DNA of 64,000 bases from Ammoniphilus sp. YIM 78166. GTDB taxonomy: Bacteria > Bacillota > Bacilli > Aneurinibacillales > RAOX-1. The DNA is taken from assembly GCF_004522215.1 (NCBI RefSeq), contig NZ_SDLR01000005.1, positions 589,086 to 653,085 of the forward strand, written 5' to 3'. Positions 1-7,458 of the stretch are shown piece after piece. Made by a program: the position numbers and the translations under genes. Position 1 is the first letter of the stretch; every line of letters begins with the position of its first letter. The notes beneath the pieces were generated by a model that had not been told where the DNA came from, made no database searches, and saw only the letters and a program-made list of their open reading frames with translations.

Positions 1-482
1 GAAAGGCCTTGCTTGATAATTGGGAGCATGAGCGTCATGAGTAAAAGGGTCGTGGCTGTGTTCGAAAACCACATCGAAACGGCTGCACTGAACACAAGGA
101 GAAAGCTTAGGAGCCTCTCTGGGTTTCCTTCGCTTTTTTTAAGCAACCACACGGCCAGCACATGATCAAGCTTGTACTTATGTATTGCATAACTAAGGGA
201 AAATCCGCCAAGGAAAAGAGTTACTACCGGACTAAAAAAAGGCTCAAAAAACAATTCACTGCCTTTATTATGGAGAGAGGGCTGGAGAAACACGACTTCC
301 AAAAATAAGATAAGAAACGAAGTGACGAAAAAAGGAGCCCACTCCGTCAGCCATAAGATCAAGGCAATTGTAAAAATACCAAGCGTAATCCGGATAGCTA
401 CTGGGAGGGAATCCGTCAGAACATAAACCATTCCCCCAGCAGCGATCGTAAGCCCACAATAGCATACTCTTTTCCAATCCAT
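1..482 (-). CDS. SLC13/DASS-family anion permease, N-terminal part (cut by window edge)
   Basis: The minus strand is open from ATG at 482 to the window edge, giving about 160 residues. A strong ribosome binding site (GGGAGGAGGGGAG) lies just upstream. The protein is very hydrophobic, with several membrane segments, and contains the motif SNTATTLLLM followed by a Pro, which resembles the SNT signature of divalent anion:sodium symporters (dicarboxylate, sulfate). Family members are usually 450-500 aa with 11-12 segments, so only the first third is present. The substrate cannot be told. A 69-aa frame at 268-477 on the same strand is a shadow of this gene. Confidence 0.8.
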   Translation of the reverse strand, partial: MDWKRVCYCGLTIAAGGMVYVLTDSLPVAIRITLGIFTIALILWLTEWAPFFVTSFLILFLEVVFLQPSLHNKGSELFFEPFFSPVVTLFLGGFSLSYAIHKYKLDHVLAVWLLKKSEGNPERLLSFLLVFSAAVSMWFSNTATTLLLMTLMLPIIKQGL

Positions 483-606
483 ACTCTCCCCTCCTCCCAC
501 CAATCTATTCTTAAAATAGAAGTTTAGGACAAGGATGAACATATTTCCTTATTTTCTCTTGTATACTGGAGTAATTGCTTCTTCATGAACAATAAGGAGG
601 GGTTTT

Positions 607-1272
607 ATGGGGTTGACTAGACAGCATCTGCTCCCGCCGGAATTGGAGTTATTGTTCACGATCATGGTTGGGATTTTTTGGATCCTAACGTATGGGATGA
701 TTATTTACAGAGGGTTTATTGATAAGCGTTGTGGAATGCCCTTTGCTGCTTTGTGCGGAAATGTCACATGGGAATATATCTATTCTTTTCTTTTTCCACA
801 TGCCCCACCCGCTAACTACATTATTTATCTATGGCTAGGACTCGATATGATCATTCTTTATCAATTTATTCTTTATTCCAGAGATGATCTCCCAAACCCT
901 CTATCCGATCGTTGGTTTCTGCCTACACTCGTTAGCGCTTTTGTGATTGCCTTCTCTTTGCATTATTTTATCGCCATCGAGTTCGCCAATCAGGATGGCG
1001 GTTACTCAGCCTATGGCTTGAACCTCCTCATGTCGATTCTTTTTGTTTTCATGCTTCTTCGCAGGGATGATATAAGAGGACAATCCATGTATATTGCCGT
1101 CTTTAAGCTAATCGGGACGATTTTTGCTTCCATTGTGAGCTACTCTTTCTATCCAGCCTCCTCCTTGCTTACCTTTCTCTATGTCGCTACATTCTTCTTT
1201 GATATCCTCTATGTCATCATGCTCCAACAACGAATAAAAAGAGAGGCAATCTATACACACGCGTCATCGTAA
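607..1272 (+). CDS. Integral membrane protein resembling Pyr4/PaxB-type terpene cyclases
   Basis: This 221-aa protein has about seven predicted membrane segments. The ribosome binding site AAGGAGGGG lies 6 nt before ATG. Residues 51-58 read GNVTWEYI and a second acidic residue lies in the last segment (FFFDILYV, Asp199). This spacing and length match the fungal integral-membrane terpene cyclases (Pyr4, PaxB, AndB), whose essential Glu and Asp occupy equivalent places; bacterial relatives are known. The neighbours show no prenyltransferase or other terpenoid gene, so the substrate is unknown. The family assignment is from motif memory; the membrane topology is seen directly. Confidence 0.55.
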   Translation: MGLTRQHLLPPELELLFTIMVGIFWILTYGMIIYRGFIDKRCGMPFAALCGNVTWEYIYSFLFPHAPPANYIIYLWLGLDMIILYQFILYSRDDLPNPLSDRWFLPTLVSAFVIAFSLHYFIAIEFANQDGGYSAYGLNLLMSILFVFMLLRRDDIRGQSMYIAVFKLIGTIFASIVSYSFYPASSLLTFLYVATFFFDILYVIMLQQRIKREAIYTHASS

Positions 1273-1501
1273 TTCGGAAAGTTTATAAATCCATGGACGA
1301 GGTAATGTGCTGGTTTCTTCATTTATCGAGAGATCAAGAGCAAAACAAAGAAATCGCGAGGATTCTATTTATCTCCACGAGCTCCTCACAAAATTTGTTC
1401 CTAGATTCGCTCTCCTTGCAAATCCACACACTCTGTTCACAAGCAGTTCTTGGGCAAATGATATATAATATAGATATCCGGTTAATTAGGAGAGAGATAC
1501 T

Positions 1502-2080
1502 ATGGCTAAGCGGTTAGCCACTCATTACTTATTCTTGAAGCTAGATTTAACACGGTCCCAGGTGCAATCTTTTTTAAAGCTTTTTGACACACAACAAACT
1601 CCTACTCAAGTTCTTGTATTAGAGAACGGAGATCAGGAGCTTATCATCCAAGATCAAGGGCTTGAGATACCTTTGACCTTCCATCCTTATGGTCAGCGCT
1701 ATGTCTTTGAGGGATCCTTTATCCTAAAGGACGTAAAGCTAGCCAATACTTTCCGCGCTGCTGTACAGCAATTCGAGGGACATGCACAGGTCCGCAGGAT
1801 GTATGAAGGCTATCATATGGAATATTGCTATGCTTATGGTAATGTCACGAAAATTCAAGAATGTCGTGGCGAGCATACCCGTCTGATTTATGAGTATAAG
1901 GACACCTTAGGTGAAATCACACGCATGTATGCGGATCGCACCGTTGAGGATGAAATTGCATGGATCCAGCTGCAGATCAATCAACTGCTTGACCAGCGCT
2001 TGAAGGGAGAGTTCGTTGCCGAAATTGATCAAAAGCTAAAAGCTCTATCTCATGAATTATTTGTCCTAGAGGCTCTTTAA
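1502..2080 (+). CDS. Conserved hypothetical protein (Bacillales family)
   Basis: This 192-aa soluble protein has no signal peptide or membrane segment. Its start is supported by AGGAGAGAG 5 nt upstream and a TATAAT-like element near 1463. The N-terminal half is a beta-rich LVLENGDQELII type region and the C-terminal third is helical and charged. I recall similar Bacillales proteins misnamed as a non-ribosomal peptide synthetase module; no synthetase domain is visible here. Function unknown. A terminator follows directly, so it is a single-gene unit. Confidence 0.75.
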   Translation: MAKRLATHYLFLKLDLTRSQVQSFLKLFDTQQTPTQVLVLENGDQELIIQDQGLEIPLTFHPYGQRYVFEGSFILKDVKLANTFRAAVQQFEGHAQVRRMYEGYHMEYCYAYGNVTKIQECRGEHTRLIYEYKDTLGEITRMYADRTVEDEIAWIQLQINQLLDQRLKGEFVAEIDQKLKALSHELFVLEAL

Positions 2081-2094
2081 CTATATAAAAAATA

Positions 2095-2130
2095 ATATCT
2101 CCAACTGCGGTTGGGGGTATTTATTTTTTT
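2095..2130 (+). terminator. Rho-independent terminator after 1502-2080
   Basis: An 11-bp stem (ATATCTCCAAC / GTTGGGGGTAT, with G-U pairs) and a TGCG loop are followed by a T-rich tail ending in seven T. Confidence 0.85.
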
Positions 2131-2145
2131 ATGCAAAAATTACGA

Positions 2146-2174
2146 TTGAAGACCGTGTCGAAACATGCTATAGT
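2146..2174 (+). promoter_or_regulatory. SigA-type promoter of speD
   Basis: TTGAAG (2146-2151) and TATAGT (2169-2174) are separated by 17 bp, about 58 bp upstream of the speD start. Inferred from consensus only. Confidence 0.6.
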
Positions 2175-2231
2175 TACTAACGTTGTGAAAAATGATTCGT
2201 TCATTAAGATATTCAGAGAGGAGATAGAAAG

Positions 2232-2627
2232 ATGGAATATTCAACTTTTGGAAGACATGTAGCAATCGATTGCTGGGGTGTAGATTTCCAACTTATTAAC
2301 AACGCAGAGCGTCTTCAAAAACAGATGGTTGAAGCAGCTGAAGCCTGTGGCGCAACAGTGCTTTCCGTACAAGCCCAGCAATTCGACCCTCAAGGGGCAA
2401 CAGTATTAGTCCTCTTATCCGAGAGCCATCTTTCTATCCATACTTACCCTGAGCGCGGCTTCGCTGCGTTAGATTGCTATACCTGTGGGGAAACCGTGGA
2501 TCCAGAAGTAGCGATTGAATACATGGTACGCGTTCTTAAGCCGGAAACAACCCATGCTAAAAAGTTGATCCGTGGTACGGGCGAATTTGAAGTGGTTGAA
2601 CGCTCTTTTCTAAGCCTAGCAAAATAA
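2232..2627 (+). CDS. speD: S-adenosylmethionine decarboxylase proenzyme (prokaryotic type)
   Basis: The enzyme decarboxylates S-adenosylmethionine to supply aminopropyl groups for spermidine. It is a 131-aa proenzyme that cleaves itself between Glu64 and Ser65 in LLSESHLSIHTYPERGF; the Ser becomes the pyruvoyl cofactor. The downstream His (HTYPE) and CYTCG motif with the catalytic Cys are present. Length matches the Bacillus type. Ribosome binding site AGGAGATAG precedes ATG. No spermidine synthase (speE) is adjacent, so the polyamine genes are split. Confidence 0.93.
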   Translation: MEYSTFGRHVAIDCWGVDFQLINNAERLQKQMVEAAEACGATVLSVQAQQFDPQGATVLVLLSESHLSIHTYPERGFAALDCYTCGETVDPEVAIEYMVRVLKPETTHAKKLIRGTGEFEVVERSFLSLAK

Positions 2628-2646
2628 AAAAACTTACAATAAATCG

Positions 2647-2688
2647 AAGAGGGTGTCCGTAGGCTTAAGGCTTATCGGACACCCTCTT
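2647..2688 (+). terminator. Hairpin after speD; stem shared with the hairpin at 38911
   Basis: A 13-bp perfect stem AAGAGGGTGTCCG / CGGACACCCTCTT surrounds a 16-nt loop. No long T-tract follows. The same first 12 bp of stem recur after the CarD gene. Confidence 0.7.
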
Positions 2689-2707
2689 AAAACATTCAGG
2701 AGGTTTT

Positions 2708-3442
2708 ATGCCATCCCTTAATTATTATGGCACAAACGATGCCCTATCCTCGAAAGAGGCCTACCACTACAAAAAGTACATGAAACGGGCGAACATCCAA
2801 ACCATGGGCCGCTTCCACTTTGACCCCGTGCTATTCACTCCAGTGAACCTGGATTGTCTTAATTGCAAGCTCGTTCATTCAACGACCTGTTGTGAAGGCG
2901 GTCAGCCCTACTCCATGAAACCAGATAACCTCAACCGCCTCCATTTGCATGCACAGGAGATTATCCAGACTCACTTAGATCCCAAACGGCAAAAAGAAGC
3001 GCAGGAAACAGGGTATATTGAATCAGTATCTGAAACCTTCTCCCCAACCATCAAAGACTGCGAGGGGGACTGCTTTTTCCTTGGCAAGCAAGAAAGTCAA
3101 TCTTTTTGCAGCATCCATCGCTACGCCTTGGAGAACAAACTGAGCCCATGGCTTCTCAAGCCTTTTAGCTGTTCTCTTTTTCCTCTTGATATCATCGAAG
3201 ATGGGGAGAAACTCCTGATCACAGCGATTACTCCAGAAACGGCTCCTTTTTCACGGTGGGGCAAAGACTATGAACACTTTTTCTGCGTGAATTACCAAAA
3301 AAGGAAGGAAGCTGAGCTGAGCCCTGAGCTTTTCTCCTTAAAAAATTTCAAACCAGCATGGACCTGGAGTCAAGAACTTCTTGAACAAAGCTTCGGGAAG
3401 GAATGCGTAGAATGGATTCTGCAGATGGAAAAAGGGTACTAG
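2708..3442 (+). CDS. Cysteine-rich YkgJ/DUF3109-like metal-binding protein
   Basis: This 244-aa protein begins after AGGAGGTTTT. It has Cys50-x2-Cys53, Cys61-Cys62, further Cys in the CEGDC and FCSIHR segments, and Cys in KPFSCSLFPLDI. This Cys layout with IHR and LFPL is typical of the YkgJ/DUF3109 group of zinc- or iron-sulfur-cluster-binding proteins. The biochemical role of this family is not established. It stands alone between the speD hairpin and an opposing gene. Confidence 0.7.
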   Translation: MPSLNYYGTNDALSSKEAYHYKKYMKRANIQTMGRFHFDPVLFTPVNLDCLNCKLVHSTTCCEGGQPYSMKPDNLNRLHLHAQEIIQTHLDPKRQKEAQETGYIESVSETFSPTIKDCEGDCFFLGKQESQSFCSIHRYALENKLSPWLLKPFSCSLFPLDIIEDGEKLLITAITPETAPFSRWGKDYEHFFCVNYQKRKEAELSPELFSLKNFKPAWTWSQELLEQSFGKECVEWILQMEKGY

Positions 3443-3460
3443 CTTTAAGTACCCTTCGAT

Positions 3461-3763
3461 TTAGTCCTCATTATATTCATCTCTTGATATCCGACAGGAG
3501 CTAAATAGCTTTACTAGCCAGTAAAAAATGATGGTATTCAAGAACAGGATAAGGATAAATACTCGCCAGAAAGAAACATTGGAATGCATATAAACGTCAT
3601 ACACAAGAAAATTTGGTATTCCAATTATGAGAACCGTTCCTAACACAAAATAGATCTTATACCATAATGGAAAGTCGTCGATTCCTTTTTCGCTATAATA
3701 CTTCGCAAGGTCATATAGGGACTGGCTAATGATCACCACAAACGGCAACGACCAATAGATCAC
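3461..3763 (-). CDS. Small membrane protein, unknown function
   Basis: This 100-aa protein has roughly three hydrophobic segments (near 1-15, 35-55 and 65-85) and a charged C-terminus. It starts after a good GAGGGAGGAGG site. No recognised family. It is convergent with the YkgJ-like gene. The following stretch 3764-4069 holds no convincing gene. Confidence 0.6.
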   Translation of the reverse strand: MIYWSLPFVVIISQSLYDLAKYYSEKGIDDFPLWYKIYFVLGTVLIIGIPNFLVYDVYMHSNVSFWRVFILILFLNTIIFYWLVKLFSSCRISRDEYNED

Positions 3764-4069
3764 ATGCGCCCTCCTCCCTCTTATTTGAATGCAAGCGAAG
3801 ATGATCTTTGCTTAAATATAAACAAAAAAGGGAAATATTTCAAATGCTATGTTAAGTTATTTCCGTTGATTTAAGCGATTACGTCAGGATTATGGTAAGA
3901 ATTTCTCCTCCTTTCCCCTCTATTCTCTCCCACATCATATGTATAGCTAGAAATAAAAAGGTTCATTCTAAAACCAAAATCTAATTCTTGGAGTGCCCAC
4001 TATGAAGCCATTTGAAAATCTTAAAAGACACGCTAGGACCTCTAATGGACGGTGAGAAAACTGTTGACA

Positions 4070-4101
4070 AAAAGACCAACGTCACTCGACATTGGTCTTT
4101 T
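4070..4101 (-). terminator. Terminator of 4082-4561
   Basis: Stem AAAAGACCAA / TTGGTCTTTT overlaps the stop codon of the gene read on the minus strand and ends in a T-run in that direction. Confidence 0.65.
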
Positions 4102-4561
4102 GGGGTGTTGAGATAAAGCAGATCCATTTCCTAACCTGCAAATAAAACACGACTTCAATGATAACCGTAAACAGGACGTCCCCATAATCATATTGAAAGG
4201 CTGTATCATACTCAATAGGCGTAAAAAAAGCAAATAGGCTAGATAAAATGAGATAGAAAGGCAAGCTAAATACCATGATCCTTACCCCTACCGGCACACC
4301 AATACAGATAAATCGTTCAAAAAAATCTTTGCCGTCACCTTCTTCATTCGCTTCATGACAATATAAAATGCCCCATATCGTTGCAAATAATACCACCAGG
4401 ACCTCTAATCCGTATGCCGAACTGTAGGCTTCACCCAAATAGGCATAAGGGGTAATACCCAAAAACACAAATACTACTATGAGATACTTAACCTTTTGCT
4501 TCGAGGAGAGATCCCCCTGTTTTATCTGCTCCGCTAATTTCCCCACATTCCAGAAAATCAT
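4082..4561 (-). CDS. Membrane protein, unknown function
   Basis: 159 aa from ATG at 4561, chosen because GGAGAGAGG lies 7 nt upstream; a longer frame to 4660 has no such site and would overlap the next small gene. The N-terminus is amphipathic (FWNVGKLAEQIKQGD), followed by four hydrophobic segments. The family is not recognised. Confidence 0.6.
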   Translation of the reverse strand: MIFWNVGKLAEQIKQGDLSSKQKVKYLIVVFVFLGITPYAYLGEAYSSAYGLEVLVVLFATIWGILYCHEANEEGDGKDFFERFICIGVPVGVRIMVFSLPFYLILSSLFAFFTPIEYDTAFQYDYGDVLFTVIIEVVFYLQVRKWICFISTPQKTNVE

Positions 4562-4650
4562 GTTATGCCTCTCTCCAGTCCTCTTGTCTAGTCTAGATGA
4601 CCTCAATATATAGGATTTCCTGCTGGAAAGCACGCATTTTTTTGTCAGAA

Positions 4651-4803
4651 CTAAAAACAAACCAGCCTTTTTCGCAGTTGACCTAGCTTACGCTCAATAA
4701 ATTGTTCAAAGGTGATACCCTTTGAGCTAATCCGAACCAAGTGATCATAATAATCCGAAGCCCATTGTTCTAGGAGTTCATCTGTTAACACCACACGTTT
4801 CAT
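4651..4803 (-). CDS. Small 50-aa protein, unknown
   Basis: An open frame of 50 codons starts at ATG 4803 after AAAGGGAGGAATCAATTCG, an excellent ribosome binding site. The product starts MKRVVLTDELLEQWASDYY and continues as an acidic/basic helix with GITFEQFIERKL. Soluble, no cysteines of note. It precedes the membrane protein gene by 89 bp on the same strand and may be cotranscribed. The following 4804-5040 gap contains only promoter-like AT-rich sequence. Confidence 0.6.
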   Translation of the reverse strand: MKRVVLTDELLEQWASDYYDHLVRISSKGITFEQFIERKLGQLRKRLVCF

Positions 4804-5040
4804 CGAATTGATTCCTCCCTTTGTTAGATATCTGCCTCTTCTAATATATTCGACATCAGGCGGTGTCGAATCCTTTGGTGAAAAAGCTCTACCTTTGACA
4901 TGTAAAATAATCTCTCACTTAGGTATCAACTCTCCAAACTTCTATGTTAGATTATATTCCACAATCCATGTATCCTTTCTTTCCATGCTATATATTTAAA
5001 TTACTAAATTAAACCTATTCTTCGAAAGGAGTAGATGAAG

Positions 5041-5277
5041 ATGATGTCTGTAACCCTTCATAAGTCCATCCCATATCACCTGTTAGAGGAGATCGCTTCT
5101 CAATGCTCCCGCTTTGAATCGGAAGTTCTGATCGTGAAGGATGATTATATAGTGAATGGAAGAAATCTCATGGGGTTAGTCACCTTATCTTTACACCCCG
5201 AGGATCAGCTAAAACTATCTATCGAAGGTTCTGATGCAGAAATCATTGAGCATATCCTGATGAGATTATTAAATTAA
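5041..5277 (+). CDS. HPr-like protein lacking the phosphorylation sites
   Basis: 78 aa, start at 5041 chosen for 9-nt spacing from AAAGGAG. From SQCSRFESEV through VNGRNLMGLVTLSL to IEGSDAEIIEHIL it follows the HPr fold pattern. In HPr the active-site His15 sits 14 residues before the aromatic of SKY; here that place is Pro, Arg17 becomes His, and the regulatory Ser46 (KSIMG) is Asn (RNLMG). It therefore cannot be phosphorylated as HPr or, unlike Crh, by HPr kinase at Ser46. A regulatory or structural role is possible. Monocistronic. Confidence 0.6.
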   Translation: MMSVTLHKSIPYHLLEEIASQCSRFESEVLIVKDDYIVNGRNLMGLVTLSLHPEDQLKLSIEGSDAEIIEHILMRLLN

Positions 5278-5282
5278 ATTGA

Positions 5283-5312
5283 ACAACAAGGAGGAATATT
5301 CCTCCTTGTTGT
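5283..5312 (+). terminator. Terminator-like palindrome after HPr-like gene
   Basis: Perfect 15+15 nt palindrome built on ACAACAAGGAGGAAT and its complement. Only a weak T-tract follows. Confidence 0.65.
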
Positions 5313-5448
5313 CCTATACTCTATTATTTTGGGTATTTTCCTCGATTCTTGTAACTAATTATCTAATAATTCTGATTGATTATAGCTTGTTCTTATCGTA
5401 ATATGGAATTAATAAGGTAAACCGCGGAATAAAAGGAGGTCGATTAGT

Positions 5449-5613
5449 ATGGAAAAGCTAAAACTAGATGATGAAAGGTACTCATTAATTGACTCACTTT
5501 TAGATTCTTATAATGAAAACATCAAACTGCATCAACAGTACGGCAAGCTCTGCTATAAAGAACGCGCTGAAAACTTTCTGGAGATTCTGAAGGAACACTT
5601 TAAATCAAAATGA
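5449..5613 (+). CDS. Small 54-aa protein, unknown
   Basis: 54 codons from ATG 5449 preceded by AAAAGGAGGT at good spacing, stop TGA 5611-5613, then an immediate strong terminator. The product is helical and charged (MEKLKLDDERYSLIDSLL at the start, LEILKEHFKSK at the end). No family recognised. Confidence 0.65.
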   Translation: MEKLKLDDERYSLIDSLLDSYNENIKLHQQYGKLCYKERAENFLEILKEHFKSK

Positions 5614-5617
5614 GAGT

Positions 5618-5666
5618 CAAGGAAAGGCTAGCTCTTTTTACGAGAGCTAGCCTTTCCTTGGTTTTT
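5618..5666. terminator. Bidirectional terminator between 5613 and 5665
   Basis: An 18-bp stem CAAGGAAAGGCTAGCTCT pairs with its complement at 5643-5660 and T-runs lie on both sides. It serves the small gene (+) and the isochorismatase gene (-). Confidence 0.9.
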
Positions 5667-6225
5667 AGAGCATTTCGATTATGCTTCTTGTGTCTACAAT
5701 CGTTGCAAATTCCTCATGAAGGTTCACAAGCGTCATCTGATGAATATCGGCGGCTCGATATTTCCGTCCATCCGGACCCACCCGATCAAATGTAGCGGTT
5801 GCATCTGATACCAGATAGGTATTAAAACCTAGATTACCCGCCATGCGCGTTGTGGTTTCCACACAGTGATTGGTGGTTAATCCCACGACCACCACAGTGT
5901 CACAGCCTCTTTCTCGAAGAAACTCTTCTAGGTGAGTCCCAATAAAGCTGCTATTAACACTTTTCGTTAGAACGGGCTCACCCTCTAATGGCTTCGCTTC
6001 TTCTTTGATCTCACAGGTCTCTTTTTCAAAATAAAACAGGGAGGATGGACTCCGCTTCGAAACATGCTGAATATGATAAACAGGCCGTTCCGTCTCCCTC
6101 CACTTCTTTAATAGTTGCTTAATATTCGTCTCCGCTTGAGGGTTGTTGCGTTGCCCCCAAGACGGATCGTCAAACGCCTTTTGTACATCAACAATGATGA
6201 GTGCAGCCATTTTCGAGAGAAACAT
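5665..6225 (-). CDS. Isochorismatase-family cysteine hydrolase
   Basis: 186 aa. The catalytic triad of the family is visible: Asp13 in IVDVQ, Lys88 in VLTKSVNS and Cys121 in TTNHCVETT. Members hydrolyse amides or vinyl ethers (nicotinamide, isochorismate, carbamates); substrate is not decided by sequence. GGAGG lies 9 nt before ATG 6225. A near-perfect palindrome (6241-6260) just upstream suggests repression by a dimeric regulator. Monocistronic. Confidence 0.88.
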   Translation of the reverse strand: MFLSKMAALIIVDVQKAFDDPSWGQRNNPQAETNIKQLLKKWRETERPVYHIQHVSKRSPSSLFYFEKETCEIKEEAKPLEGEPVLTKSVNSSFIGTHLEEFLRERGCDTVVVVGLTTNHCVETTTRMAGNLGFNTYLVSDATATFDRVGPDGRKYRAADIHQMTLVNLHEEFATIVDTRSIIEML

Positions 6226-6240
6226 CCTTTCAAACCTCCA

Positions 6241-6260
6241 ATAAGTGTGATTACACTTAT
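6241..6260 (-). promoter_or_regulatory. Candidate operator of the isochorismatase gene
   Basis: ATAAGTGTGATTACACTTAT is an 8-bp inverted repeat with a 4-nt centre, lying 16-35 bp upstream of the start codon, between promoter and ribosome binding site. No regulator is adjacent. Confidence 0.45.
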
Positions 6261-6347
6261 CATATCAGCTCGCTCTCCATCTAAAAAATAGAGGTTTCGG
6301 ATGATATGCATCGGTTTTTTCGATGGTTCACAAATCGTAAATGGGAT

Positions 6348-6518
6348 TCACCTTTTTCCTCCTCCCCCTTCTTTCTGTGAGCGCTCAACAGGATACTCCC
6401 AGCGGAAGTGCAATGGCTGCTTGGAACACCATAAATATCTCACCTTGTCTTTTTTATCTAGTAAAGTATGGCTCACAAGTGGGGCTTGGCACAGAGGACA
6501 AGTCTCTAGCTTTTTCAT
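6348..6518 (-). CDS. Small zinc-ribbon-like protein
   Basis: 56 codons from ATG 6518 to TGA 6348. The product begins MKKLETCPLCQAPLV and has a second Cys in RYLWCSKQ, a partial treble-clef/zinc-ribbon pattern (CxxC then C and His in PLHF). A GGAG lies upstream at a rather long spacing (about 14 nt). The two plus-strand frames that overlap it (6301-6540, 6341-6562) look like shadows. Function unknown. Confidence 0.5.
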   Translation of the reverse strand: MKKLETCPLCQAPLVSHTLLDKKDKVRYLWCSKQPLHFRWEYPVERSQKEGGGGKR

Positions 6519-6696
6519 TTTTCTTGGTTATCTCCAGTGACAATGTGGCCCTGCTTGATTAGTAGATTACTCACGGGGTGAATTCTCCCTCCAAATTCCA
6601 TAAAACACGTTCGGATTTACCATATTTTACGACACCTATTAGGTTACGACTACAAATGTGGCATATTATCTTCCAACCATATTCTGATTTCATCAT

Positions 6697-6725
6697 TTGA
6701 CGCTTGTTTTTTTTCCTGCTACCAT
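6697..6725 (+). promoter_or_regulatory. Promoter of the HesB-like gene
   Basis: TTGACG (6697-6702) and TACCAT (6720-6725) with a 17-bp spacer, 33 bp before the start codon. Confidence 0.55.
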
Positions 6726-6757
6726 AACAAAAAGAAATAAGAGGGTAGGTGGTTGTT

Positions 6758-7069
6758 ATGAAATTTAACCTAAGAGAGGCCGCCATTCAGAAATTGAAGG
6801 ATAAAATAGGAAACTCGGGACTTGCGGTTCGACTAACAGCGATTTTCACTAATGGCTGAGGTGGAGGGCTTCGGCTGACATTGGCTCTGGATGAGCCCAA
6901 TAGAGAAGAAGTAGTTGCAGAAGAAGAGGGGGTCGTCCTCATGATTGACGGACCTTCGCGAGCAGTCCTCGGAGAACAAGTGACCATGGATTACGGATCC
7001 TTCGGTTTTAAGCTCACGACACCGAATGAAATCCTATCTTATAATTTGCAAATGGAAACCGGTAGGTAG
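6758..7069 (+). CDS. HesB/IscA-like protein, probable selenoprotein (in-frame TGA at codon 34)
   Basis: From ATG 6758 the frame reads 33 codons, a TGA (6857-6859), then 69 codons to TAG 7067-7069. The product is MKFNLREAAIQKLK...LTAIFTNG-U-GGGLRLTLALDEP...GSFGFKLTTPNE, a complete HesB/IscA-like domain of 103 residues. TGA stands where such proteins carry the glycine-flanked ligand cysteine (GGC type). A bacterial SECIS-like hairpin follows at 6881-6900. HesB-like selenoproteins have been reported in bacteria. Promoter and terminator are its own. A nonsense mutation is the alternative, but the downstream frame is fully intact. Confidence 0.75.
6881..6900 (+). promoter_or_regulatory. Candidate bacterial SECIS in the HesB-like gene
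   Basis: Stem TTGGCTC / GAGCCCAA (one bulged C) closes a five-base loop TGGAT. The loop begins 28 nt after the TGA and carries G at position 2, fitting the bacterial SECIS rules (16-37 nt, G among first two loop bases). Confidence 0.65.
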
Positions 7070-7080
7070 TAGGCAATTAA

Positions 7081-7117
7081 AAAAAGAAGAATCGAAAGAA
7101 CCCGATTCTTCTTTTTT
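7081..7117. terminator. Bidirectional terminator after the HesB-like gene
   Basis: Stem AAGAAGAATCG / CGATTCTTCTT with A-run before and T-run after. Confidence 0.85.
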
Positions 7118-7120
7118 GAC

Positions 7121-7255
7121 TTATGCAAAGCCCTTGGCTTTAAGCTCATAATATTCCTTCTCGCGTTCTTTCGCTACCTGCAGCTTTTTTTCAAAATCTG
7201 CTGCATACTCCGCATAAACTACTCCACGTGCCCGAAAAAGAGAAGCTTCTAACAT
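7121..7255 (-). CDS. Small helical protein (44 aa; possibly longer with non-AUG start)
   Basis: The frame from ATG 7255 to TAA 7121 encodes 44 residues: FRARGVVYAEYAADF then a charged helix KKLQVAKEREKEYYELKAKGF. ATG lacks a well-placed ribosome binding site. A perfect AAGGAGG lies further up with ideal spacing to an in-frame ATC at 7285, which would give 54 residues. Real start unresolved. The shared terminator at 7081-7117 supports expression. Function unknown. Confidence 0.45.
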   Translation of the reverse strand: MLEASLFRARGVVYAEYAADFEKKLQVAKEREKEYYELKAKGFA

Positions 7256-7458
7256 GGGGGTCGTCTTTTCTTTCCTGAATCCGATGTGAATCGCCTCCTT
7301 CTTTTGTTCCCTTTATTTTCCCATGCTAGAGCACTTTTGAGCAAACTGCCTGAGGCACGATTAACAAGGAGGATTAAGGGTATAGAATGCAGAGAGCTAC
7401 TCACCTCCTAGAGATAAACAATTCCCAACAGATACTCCCAGGTAAGTAAGAATACTCA

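Noticed and set aside
268..477. 69-aa minus-strand frame
   Set aside because: It is a shadow of the SLC13 permease frame that is open from 482 to the window edge and has the motif SNTATT and a proper ribosome binding site.
1293..1517. 74-aa plus-strand frame before the 1502 gene
   Set aside because: It covers the promoter and ribosome binding site of the next gene, overlaps its start and has unlikely composition.
6301..6562. Two overlapping plus-strand frames of 79 and 73 aa
   Set aside because: Low-complexity hydrophobic/aromatic products without good starts; the opposite strand has a 56-aa CPLC-containing frame that fits better.
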